From positions 1 to 13,530 of the forward strand of contig JAQUQN010000021.1 of the NCBI GenBank assembly GCA_028716065.1: a stretch of 13,530 nucleotides of DNA, given 5' to 3'. Under the pieces are notes generated by a model that worked only from the letters and a program-made list of their open reading frames with translations, ran no database searches and had not been told where the DNA came from. Source of the DNA: Candidatus Omnitrophota bacterium (GTDB lineage Bacteria; Omnitrophota; Gorgyraeia; 2-01-FULL-45-10). The translations under genes were made by a program, and so were the position numbers. Positions 6,901 to 13,530 of this stretch are shown piece after piece. The first letter of the stretch is position 1. Each line of letters starts with the position of its first letter.

Positions 6901-9900
6901 TCGTTACCGATTTCCTGGTAAGCGGCAGATATCGCGGCAAGGCTATAGCTTCTTGGCTTTTCGCGCAAATATATCGTGATTTGAAAAAGAAGGGTTTGCC
7001 GATAGATAAGATACGTTTCGATTACCAATGTATAGGGGCGCGTGAATTTATTCTGAACATCGCCCAGCCATCCAGAGAAAGATTGGTCATCGGCCCTTTC
7101 TGCGATATAAAAGGGGAATATTATCTTCCAGGAGAATTTCTCAAAGGATGCAGCGAAATAGACGAGAAGATCAGGCCGGCAGTTCTGATGGAGATCGCCA
7201 AAAATTTAGTAATGGCCCTGGATCCTGCTATCAGTAACGAAGAAGCATCAAGCCAGATTAAGTCGGCAATCATAAGGGTTTCCGATGCGGTAGGTTATAG
7301 CGATAAGGATAAGATGCGGAAGGTCAATATTTATTCACCAGCCACGGGTACCGCAGGCGGGGAAGCGCTCTGGCAATGTGTCTATATGAGAGAAACACGC
7401 GAATCGAGATTGAAAGAGCCGTCTAAACTTAAAGGCGAAAAACGTCTTTTGGAGATGATGACCAGAGCAGGAAAGGGAAGGATCGAGCCCATCAATCTGA
7501 ATAATGAAAAAGGCGAAGCGATATCACATTACGGGGAGGGAGTGTGGGTTATACATGACCGAAACGAGCTTCACAAAATACTGAAAACCGGCAGGGCGTA
7601 TGAAGCCTTGAAGCCCATTATAGAAGAAGATGATGTGCTTCTCAAGGAGGACCTGAAAAAATACGGCAAAAAGGAAGGCAATGCGATCACTTATGCCTAC
7701 GCCCTAGATCACGACGGAATTCCGCTCTTTCTTTTTGCGCTTATAGGAACGCTCAATCCCAACCAGATAGCGGCTGTCAGGTCGGTTTTACTTGAGAGCC
7801 AGATAGCTGCTGAACGCGCCCGGCTGATGCACAGCCCTGCAATAAGCAGCGAAGATATTTCAGGCATGGATGAGACGCTTAAAAAGCTGGAAGTCATCGG
7901 CATGAGATTGCTTCGATGTATGCATCCCGTAGGTGGGCCTCTTCGTTGTTCCATATTTTTTTGGAGAAAGACTAAAGCCAGAGAGGCGGAAGAGGCCTTA
8001 GACATCTCAAATGATATCATGGATATTTTCGCCGAGGCCGACAAAAGAACAGGTGACATGAAGGTCTGGAATGATATTGCAGAACTTAACGCGATAAGGA
8101 CTTTGCTCCGGTCCGAGGAAGATGAGATGGGCTCGCAAATAAGCAGCGAACGCCGCTCGACACACTCACTGCTCAATGTCTACTACCCGATGCTGGCCGT
8201 TAGTTCGACGAACGACGTGAAAGGTATTGTAAAATCAGCCATAAGAGCGGAGGGCGTCAGTTTTGAAGAAGTAAGAGAGCCCTTCGAGGTCACGATGAAA
8301 TACGCCCCTATATACAGCCGTTTCAGGACCTATCATAGTGTCGGAAGACATTATAGGAGGATAGAAGAAAATTTGAAAATGATCCCGTCCAAATTGATAG
8401 AGATAAAGGAATTGATGATGAAATGGCGGGTTTCCGACGGTGGAAGAATGGCCTATGATTTATTCAATTCCCTGCCTCAGGGGATAAGAGAAAACGACGA
8501 GGCATTTATCGAGTGGGTTACGAAGTCGCCTGAAAATCCGAAGACAGGCAAGCCGTTGAATACGGAGGAGACGGCATCCGTAAAAGCAGCATATTATGTC
8601 GGGGGATTCATCGCAAAATTAGACGATCTGATTCCTTTCGTAGAGAGGAAGACGACGTTAAGGGTAATAAGAGAAGAGGTCGACCTGATAGGATTGGTCA
8701 AAGAGGCGATCAATTTTGGCATTACACAGGCCGCTTATGTCGGCCGCAAACCGGCAAGGGTCAATTATGAGCACCCGGGAGAAAAGTGTCAGGTGTTGAC
8801 CGATCCCGAAGATGTGAAAGTCACGATAGTCGGAGAACTTGTATGCAACGCCGTAAAATATGCCAAGGATAATGATGCGGAGGTTGATATTTCGCTGGAG
8901 GTAAACAAGACGGGCGGATACGCGAGGATAAGCGTGGGAGATAGGGGTGTCGGCATTACTCACGCCGAGCGGGATAAAGAGCTTTTTAAGGGTAAGGGCC
9001 GGCTAGAGAAGACTAGGGAAAAGGTGGAAGGCTCGGGAATGGGGCTATATCTCGGTAAGATGGACGCACGCGATCTAGGAGGGCATTTATTACTGGAAGA
9101 TTCCACGCCCGACAAAGGCAGCATATTCAGTTTTTATCTGCCACTGATTGGAGAAGATACGGTATGGTTCAAAACAAAAGAAGAACGGGAAACTGCCCAA
9201 AGAATGGTAAAAGACCTGCACGATACGGTAAAAGAGCTATCGGAAAAGATAGCTGATGGAAACGAAAGATTGAAAAGCGATATATATGGCGCCCACAGGA
9301 TCCTAGGGTGGCTTTATGAAGATTCCTTATGGTTGGATAAAGTGGATAAAATCAACGTGCAGAATATGTCGCGCGCATATTACAGGGATACGTTGAGCCG
9401 CCGTCTACGCCCCTTGCTCGATACGGATTATATCCGCGCCGCGATGGGAGAAAATTTGCCGGAATGCGAAGGATTGCTGTCCAGGATCGACGCCTTATTC
9501 GAAGAAGCGGGCATCGGCAAAAATACCCCGGGCGGGTCCGATGCCGAAAATTCCATCAGGGAATGTCACCGTTTACAGACGGAAGGATCGACTGCCGCGC
9601 CGGTATCCGACAGGAGGAAGATAGCGCTTTCCGAAGGATTGTTTGCCGTTTCCGATCTGCCGGCCATAAGAAGCGTGATAGATAAAAGTTTCATAGAGAT
9701 ATTGCCGGAGGAAAAAGTAAGAGAACTGTCGGGAAACACCAAGTCCTCGAAGGATACGCTCGTATGCGTGGTTTCAAGTAAAGAATTTAATGAAGATTGG
9801 AAGGAGAGTCACAGAAACAACAATAAATCCCTCCTTTTGGTAGTGGATGGCGATTTAAAAGGAGCGAATTACCTTTATACCGAGGCCGTCATAGGGCTTG

Positions 9901-10100
9901 CCAGGGCGATGATGGATAATGATGTAGCGAGAATACAGGCCTATTCAGGTATCATCTTCGGCAAGAATCTGGATGATTCGGTCCTGGAATGCCTGAAAAA
10001 AGATAATCCGATAATCGAATTGCTCAAATTCAGGCCCATAACGGCGAATGATATCGACATATTAAGATTGATGATGGAAGGATTCCTGCAGTCGGCATAA
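3918..10100 (+). CDS. Giant multi-domain protein with signal peptide, HELGH zincin-like motif, GNAT-like segment and histidine-kinase-type ATPase domain
   Basis: A 2060-residue protein of unrecognised family. Residues 1-34 look like a signal peptide: R8, R10 and R16, a hydrophobic core, and AWA (32-34) as a signal peptidase site. Residues about 25-180 form a module shared with the next gene. Residues 290-294 read HELGH, a zinc-protease HExxH motif, with E319 in NERLARYG as a possible third ligand. Around 950-1060 a GNAT-like pattern appears, with RYRGKA at 1005-1009. The end of a GAF-like segment may lie near 1256-1305. A clear GHKL ATPase domain spans about 1600-1755: N-box E1640 to N1644 (GELVCNAVKYA), G1 DRGVGI (1675-1680), G2 GSGMGL (1705-1710). 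No phosphoacceptor H-box sits at the expected distance before it; HPVGGPL at 1336 is about 300 residues away. The C-terminal 300 residues are unassigned. The ATPase call is strong, the zincin moderate and the GNAT tentative. ATP- and acetyl-CoA-using domains behind a signal peptide are contradictory. Confidence 0.9.
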   Translation: MDSQVWPRSRFSFLIRIISIVLVISFIAYDIAWAYPNTFLSISSQQNNKLAVPSLFQEEESGERLVAKYVETLLEKGLASYNIDLNSVKDRLTNLENKYRTWFRNHLICAISDGQILIKITPQYIIRYYDPGLSQDQKKYIDKNDTVASVQVNGGLCKELLMAKSSPLSDAEGGCIGKFETFEIIEIKDLKNNRVKIIAVARRIGSQVDEKIELYGKRAPPQTSLVDFEKTGITQIDNALEKAAKRIEPGQIIILNDNKEDLDGLAMMYDNLPLVAMHGSIFDDPIARTHELGHLANKLGLLATDVVLDASGNKRLFNERLARYGYMPHTSPEALKFHYAMRQLQRDRFGARDKILSLKTLKHEIYYVRGGNTIDDVNNEMDKFRRSLIDLRESTKKVENLLKDETDPDSDLWCYAAAKLALIVKNVEKGIGLANNTCGYNGVIPLKKEDMEQNADWLTAEIIYYKDLFSGASVPAVFLNTFLKIGIDTPLDKAVRFFQGQSQDDTKEFIRASLSIVEKCSDIEATAKNIAPIAQDIYKNRERIRKGLKELIEWYQQDFTVSILAIRQAKDFKGIMDITTELYKAYKDLCDKSVYNLRYLRYLKIASGEYMPHVGLLTHQIFSEDPRHILGSREVYGGIDPRNVTQWIEFLFREAHLNVIGELINMSEAEQIEFLRAQSEALPLYRELTDRQKIEARLVYSTARAEKEMIRPQILKMLELKIAVDLECCNMLGLSDDLYFVEIAKHLLDIGINAAVMSDDNYSKRWIETDAGFIVDLSPVEAEAFGSSFKVLDRKSLAEGDFKGHVEHNLTFAAHGKSSEISQDDAGDPEARMRNILRRIESAEAVNRNDKTNACFTPRDDAWISTEEEILKDMRHMLELQGQGALDPVKGMLDNLAYVTARRTYNHFARESIRKTNLNTLLFGQQTRRTLYLKEGSKIGNGWKCDLGLSPDSPQMPFTMTEKTIFTDIAEELPYEVIGKEVATIACGVEGKGLVVTDFLVSGRYRGKAIASWLFAQIYRDLKKKGLPIDKIRFDYQCIGAREFILNIAQPSRERLVIGPFCDIKGEYYLPGEFLKGCSEIDEKIRPAVLMEIAKNLVMALDPAISNEEASSQIKSAIIRVSDAVGYSDKDKMRKVNIYSPATGTAGGEALWQCVYMRETRESRLKEPSKLKGEKRLLEMMTRAGKGRIEPINLNNEKGEAISHYGEGVWVIHDRNELHKILKTGRAYEALKPIIEEDDVLLKEDLKKYGKKEGNAITYAYALDHDGIPLFLFALIGTLNPNQIAAVRSVLLESQIAAERARLMHSPAISSEDISGMDETLKKLEVIGMRLLRCMHPVGGPLRCSIFFWRKTKAREAEEALDISNDIMDIFAEADKRTGDMKVWNDIAELNAIRTLLRSEEDEMGSQISSERRSTHSLLNVYYPMLAVSSTNDVKGIVKSAIRAEGVSFEEVREPFEVTMKYAPIYSRFRTYHSVGRHYRRIEENLKMIPSKLIEIKELMMKWRVSDGGRMAYDLFNSLPQGIRENDEAFIEWVTKSPENPKTGKPLNTEETASVKAAYYVGGFIAKLDDLIPFVERKTTLRVIREEVDLIGLVKEAINFGITQAAYVGRKPARVNYEHPGEKCQVLTDPEDVKVTIVGELVCNAVKYAKDNDAEVDISLEVNKTGGYARISVGDRGVGITHAERDKELFKGKGRLEKTREKVEGSGMGLYLGKMDARDLGGHLLLEDSTPDKGSIFSFYLPLIGEDTVWFKTKEERETAQRMVKDLHDTVKELSEKIADGNERLKSDIYGAHRILGWLYEDSLWLDKVDKINVQNMSRAYYRDTLSRRLRPLLDTDYIRAAMGENLPECEGLLSRIDALFEEAGIGKNTPGGSDAENSIRECHRLQTEGSTAAPVSDRRKIALSEGLFAVSDLPAIRSVIDKSFIEILPEEKVRELSGNTKSSKDTLVCVVSSKEFNEDWKESHRNNNKSLLLVVDGDLKGANYLYTEAVIGLARAMMDNDVARIQAYSGIIFGKNLDDSVLECLKKDNPIIELLKFRPITANDIDILRLMMEGFLQSA
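3997..4018 (+). repeat. 22-bp direct repeat, copy 1 (encodes the AYDIAWA signal-peptide motif)
   Basis: Identical base for base to 10184-10205 in the next gene. It encodes the end of the hydrophobic core and the signal peptidase region. Synonymous codon choices are the same in both copies, whereas the equally conserved KYVETLLEKGL peptide downstream differs in 7 of 11 codons between the genes. Confidence 0.85.
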
Positions 10101-10107
10101 TAGAGAT

Positions 10108-13100
10108 ATGATAAATTTATTACGAGATAAGAAGTTCAAGAACCTCACGCGCGTGATAGCGCTGGCGCTCATAGTGTCATTCCTTGCCTACGACATCGCA
10201 TGGGCGCATCCGGATACGTTTTCATATAACTCCACGCAGCAGGATAATAAACTCGCCATCCAGTCCCTGTTTAAAGACAAGGAATCCATAGACAGGGTCA
10301 CGGCAAAATATGTGGAAACCCTGCTGGAGAAAGGGCTCAATCCATATAATATTAGGCTTGATATTATCAAAAATAGATTAGATGACCTGAAAGAGAAACA
10401 CGAAGGATGGATTAGGAACAATCTTATCTATACGGTTTCTAATAGACAGATCCTCATAAGCATAAGTCCGGGATGTATTTTGCGGTATTATGACCCCAAC
10501 ATAGCAGGTGATGACGCCAGATACGTAAGTAGCAATAAGGATCTTGCGTCTTCCATTCGGATAAATAGAGAACTTTCCAAACAACTGCTTGTAGCAAAGG
10601 CCCTGCCATCCACTACCGCCTCAGGAAAGAGACAAGCTGGGATACTTACAGATTTGGGTACGCTGAAGACGATCTTGGCGTTTATTGTTGTAGCGCTGGC
10701 CGGCGCGATCGGTTATGCGACATACGGACTGCCGGGGCTTTATACGGGTGCGATAACACTGATATTGGGATCCGCCATCTATTATTTCCATAGAGGCGAG
10801 GATACAGTTTGGGAGAGCGAACCGTATGCCGTGACCTATAAAAACAGAATACAGGTGCCGGGACTTAATCATTTATCTTGGATACCCCATAATATGCAGA
10901 TCGGATTGCGGGTATGCTGCAATGGAAGCGGCTTTAGATATCTGCAGCTCATTACGCCGGTGCACCTTGAGACGGCCAGCGAAAATGAAAAAGAGTTACC
11001 TTTTGACAGCGATGGAAGAAATATCAGAAGGGTGGCTTATGGACATATTCATGCTTGTGTGCTGGACGCTTTTGGAAGAATACAACTTCCTTCAGAATTA
11101 CTGAGAGACTGGGGTAAGACGCCGGCGGAGGTGCTGTATGTGATACGCGAAGACCGCGGCGATGGAATCGAGATATGGGATAAGACGGATTGGGATGATT
11201 ACCAAAGAGAAAGGAAAAAATCCGCGAAAGCCAAAGGCGCCAAATTGGCAGAGGCGCGAAAACCAGCGAAGGGCTCACCGGCAGAGTGCCTCAAGTCCAT
11301 AGCGATTTTGTGCAAAGGTAACGCCGGGCGGACATTTTCCGCGCAGGATCTGATAAATGAAGGCCTAAGGAAGCAATACGATGGCAGCGATTTAGCGCTT
11401 GATACAGTGAAGTCGGAATTGAGGCAGCTGTATAAATTGGGGGTGTTAGAGCGCGATAAGGATATAGAGCCATATCAATATGCCTTAAATTCTGATATCC
11501 GCAACCTTTCGCCTTTCGAAAGAGCCGACATTATATCGGCGATATGCTCCTTACCGGAACTTACCAGGTATAGGATTGATGAGACGCCTGAAAATATCGA
11601 AAGGCTGCGGTCTAAAATAAAAGAAATAATCACGACGAAAGCCACGGTACTCTTATCTGAAGCCGCGAAGGGCATTCTCGATCACCTTGATTCGATCATA
11701 GCTGTTTATGAAGAAGCAGTGGACAGTGGAAAAGACGAAATACCGGAAGCGGAAATATCAAAATTGAAAAAAGAGTCATTTCTTATAATATTCCATAAAG
11801 GATTGTGGTGGACTCTCAAGAATTCTTGGAATATGCCGGATAAATGGAAAGCTTTCCACACCATTTTGGAAAGGGGATTTTATGATGGCATGTTTCGCTT
11901 TGAGAGCTTGGCATTAAGCGCAGAAGTCCATACCGATTTATCCGCCCAGAGAGAAGCATTGAAATGCATCAGAGAGACGGTGAGAGAACTCCTCGTGAGA
12001 GGAGAAGATGTAACGGCGGAAGACGAATTGGCGAGGGAACTGAATTTGGTTGTAAATGGAGTGAGGGGCAAGTCAAGCAGGACGGTCTTTTTGTTTGGAG
12101 GCGAGGACCCATTGGCCTATGCAGAATTTTGGCACGATAAGAGGATATTTACAAGAGAAAAGGCAGCCGGTATGGCCGCATTATATCTCGAAAGCAAAAA
12201 CGAGATATTGGATGAATGTGAGAAGGCCGGTAAAGTAGTCTCTTCGATACCGGTATTTTACGAGGCGGTGAGGCTAAGGCTGGAAGGTGATCCTGCATGG
12301 AGAGATTTCATAACGAAAAATTTCGTATCCAGAGATGATGTCACAGCCGAGAAGGAAAGACTTATCGAACTTTTGAATGATTTGGTTGCAAAGGCAATAG
12401 ATGCTGAAGGGCTCTCAAGGGTAATGATACAGGAACGTTCAGATAAGGAATCCATAGCAATACAATTTTTATATGCTGTTGTTTTGGATGAGACGCGGGG
12501 CAAGGCAGAGGAACTTGGCATCTCTGACAGCGATTTGGACAATCCCCGTTACAGAGATATATTGAATATGGCTCTCCTTGCGAAACTTAATGGCGCGGAA
12601 GATGAATGGGTTCACGTGATAAGCGATGGATTTAAGATGTTGAGAAAAAAGGATATGGAGAAAAGAGTGGACAAAATAATGTCCCGCAAATACGAGGGGT
12701 GGGAAGGGTTACGCGCACTGGCCAACGATCTTGGTTTTATGGATACTTTGGATTATGAAGATCTGTTGAAACGGCTGATCACGCACGCTGACCCGTGGAT
12801 TAGAAATAAGGCAATGGATCTACTTGAGAAATTAAGAAACAAAAAGACCGGTAAGAATTTCGCGTTTTTAGGGATAGGGCCGTTGACATTAAAAGGATTC
12901 GCGGCGCTTATAGGCGTGCTCATTGCTCACGAAATCTTGCGCATAGGCTACGAAACGAAATTCTTCCAGGCGCTGATAAATAAACACCCCAGGATAAAGA
13001 AGGTTTTGGATAAAATTTTCGCCGGGTCCCTGCGGAATATCCCGGGTTATTTTATCTCCGCCTTCAGGGTATTTAAAATACAAAAACTTTTGGTAAAAGA

Positions 13101-13530
13101 CGGGACGCCGTCATTTGAATTTAAGAGAAAGATTTTGACTAACGTTGTCAAAGATGCCCGAAAGAAAATTAAAGGTCTGTGTTTTAATTATTCTTTTTAT
13201 ATAAAGGATATTCTCGAAGAGCAGTATGGCATAACGGCCCATGTCAAAAAGGTCTATATTCGCAAAGAGGGCCAGACCTATGTCCATTATTGGGTAGAGA
13301 CGGAAGACGGGTGGATCTTAGACGCGTATCTTGATGGTAACGCTTTTACCAGATCGGTAAAAGCCTTCAGAAGACTCATATTTGGAATGCGGAAATGGAT
13401 CGTGTTGGCCCCTGATGAAACGGAATTAAGGCGTTATTATCCATGCGCTGTTACCACTTATAGTAATCCTGCCGGCCTTCACCAGCATGCAGAAGAAACA
13501 CATAATATAGACATTGTATTTCCGCCGCAG
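10108..13530 (+). CDS. Second giant membrane/exported protein (MraZ-like, winged-helix-like and transglutaminase-like domains), 3' end outside window
   Basis: Open without a stop from ATG 10108 to the window end (1141 codons, no 3' end). It starts 7 nt after the previous stop, with only a weak GAG-type ribosome site, suggesting coupled expression. Residues 1-33 are a signal peptide ending AWA. Residues 24 to about 180 are paralogous to the previous protein (about 60% identical by hand count up to the RYYDP motif). Two membrane segments follow (about 188-206 and 208-227). Residues about 240-367 resemble both halves of MraZ: YKNRIQVP, then LDAFGRIQLPSELL (319-332) and IEIWDKTDW (354-362). Residues about 392-465 look like a winged helix (FSAQDLINEGL, LYKLGVLERD). 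A long helical region includes a HEAT-like DPWIRNKAMDLLEKL, then a third membrane segment (about 921-941). The end has C1025, H1060 (YVHYWVE) and D1072 (WILDAY), a transglutaminase/papain-like triad. The domain calls are by motif only. Confidence 0.88.
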   Translation, partial: MINLLRDKKFKNLTRVIALALIVSFLAYDIAWAHPDTFSYNSTQQDNKLAIQSLFKDKESIDRVTAKYVETLLEKGLNPYNIRLDIIKNRLDDLKEKHEGWIRNNLIYTVSNRQILISISPGCILRYYDPNIAGDDARYVSSNKDLASSIRINRELSKQLLVAKALPSTTASGKRQAGILTDLGTLKTILAFIVVALAGAIGYATYGLPGLYTGAITLILGSAIYYFHRGEDTVWESEPYAVTYKNRIQVPGLNHLSWIPHNMQIGLRVCCNGSGFRYLQLITPVHLETASENEKELPFDSDGRNIRRVAYGHIHACVLDAFGRIQLPSELLRDWGKTPAEVLYVIREDRGDGIEIWDKTDWDDYQRERKKSAKAKGAKLAEARKPAKGSPAECLKSIAILCKGNAGRTFSAQDLINEGLRKQYDGSDLALDTVKSELRQLYKLGVLERDKDIEPYQYALNSDIRNLSPFERADIISAICSLPELTRYRIDETPENIERLRSKIKEIITTKATVLLSEAAKGILDHLDSIIAVYEEAVDSGKDEIPEAEISKLKKESFLIIFHKGLWWTLKNSWNMPDKWKAFHTILERGFYDGMFRFESLALSAEVHTDLSAQREALKCIRETVRELLVRGEDVTAEDELARELNLVVNGVRGKSSRTVFLFGGEDPLAYAEFWHDKRIFTREKAAGMAALYLESKNEILDECEKAGKVVSSIPVFYEAVRLRLEGDPAWRDFITKNFVSRDDVTAEKERLIELLNDLVAKAIDAEGLSRVMIQERSDKESIAIQFLYAVVLDETRGKAEELGISDSDLDNPRYRDILNMALLAKLNGAEDEWVHVISDGFKMLRKKDMEKRVDKIMSRKYEGWEGLRALANDLGFMDTLDYEDLLKRLITHADPWIRNKAMDLLEKLRNKKTGKNFAFLGIGPLTLKGFAALIGVLIAHEILRIGYETKFFQALINKHPRIKKVLDKIFAGSLRNIPGYFISAFRVFKIQKLLVKDGTPSFEFKRKILTNVVKDARKKIKGLCFNYSFYIKDILEEQYGITAHVKKVYIRKEGQTYVHYWVETEDGWILDAYLDGNAFTRSVKAFRRLIFGMRKWIVLAPDETELRRYYPCAVTTYSNPAGLHQHAEETHNIDIVFPPQ
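10184..10205 (+). repeat. 22-bp direct repeat, copy 2 (encodes the AYDIAWA signal-peptide motif)
   Basis: Exact copy of 3997-4018, in the same reading frame and at the equivalent place in the paralogous N-terminus. Flanking codons differ between the genes. Confidence 0.85.

Noticed and set aside
7709..8176. 155-codon minus-strand open frame inside the giant gene
   Set aside because: It is serine-rich antisense translation of a continuous plus-strand coding region, with no promoter or domain support.
12928..12945. AHEILR read as a possible HExxH zinc motif
   Set aside because: The second histidine is absent, and the stretch lies at the end of a hydrophobic segment that looks like a membrane helix.

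Overview
The window looks like a diderm bacterial chromosome segment with moderate GC. A conserved housekeeping operon (the 3' part of rseP, then ispG, then proS) is followed by two very large, unusual, signal-peptide-bearing proteins encoded in tandem. The gene order, the giant multi-domain proteins and the conserved N-terminal 'AYDIAWA-(Y/H)P' motif suggest a candidate-phylum lineage of the Omnitrophota (OP3) type. That placement is inference from memory of the protein style and is not proven here.

Layout: (1) Bases 2-3647 hold three plus-strand genes joined by ATGA start/stop overlaps: the site-2 protease rseP (5' end outside the window), ispG (MEP isoprenoid pathway) and proS (prolyl-tRNA synthetase). 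Three different 7-bp tandem repeats sit inside ispG (two) and proS (one). All stay in frame and all fall where the proteins have loops or linkers. (2) Bases 3648-3917 are non-coding and AT-richer. They hold a near-consensus sigma70-type promoter (TTGACA, 17 bp, TATAAC), then three consecutive stem-loops, the last a terminator-like hairpin with a T-rich tail. This could be a small RNA or a regulated leader (riboswitch or attenuator) of the giant gene. (3) Bases 3918-10100 encode a 2060-residue protein: signal peptide, a family N-terminal domain, a HELGH zincin-like motif, a GNAT-like segment and a clear GHKL/HATPase_c kinase-type domain. (4) Bases 10108-13530 encode the first 1141 residues of a second giant protein, running off the window end. 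Its N-terminal ~180 residues are paralogous to the first. The rest differs: a membrane hairpin, an MraZ-like double AbrB domain, a winged-helix-like segment, a long helical region and a transglutaminase/papain-like Cys-His-Asp domain.

The most interesting biology is the pair of giant proteins. They share an apparent export signal and a ~150-residue N-terminal module, but carry different, mostly cytoplasm-type domains (ATP-binding kinase, acetyltransferase-like, DNA-binding-like) plus possible protease domains. Either the signal is not a classical secretion signal, or these domains have been repurposed outside the cytoplasm. A shared leader RNA and the 7-nt gap between the genes suggest they are expressed together. 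No tRNA, rRNA, CRISPR array, transposase or other mobile element was seen.
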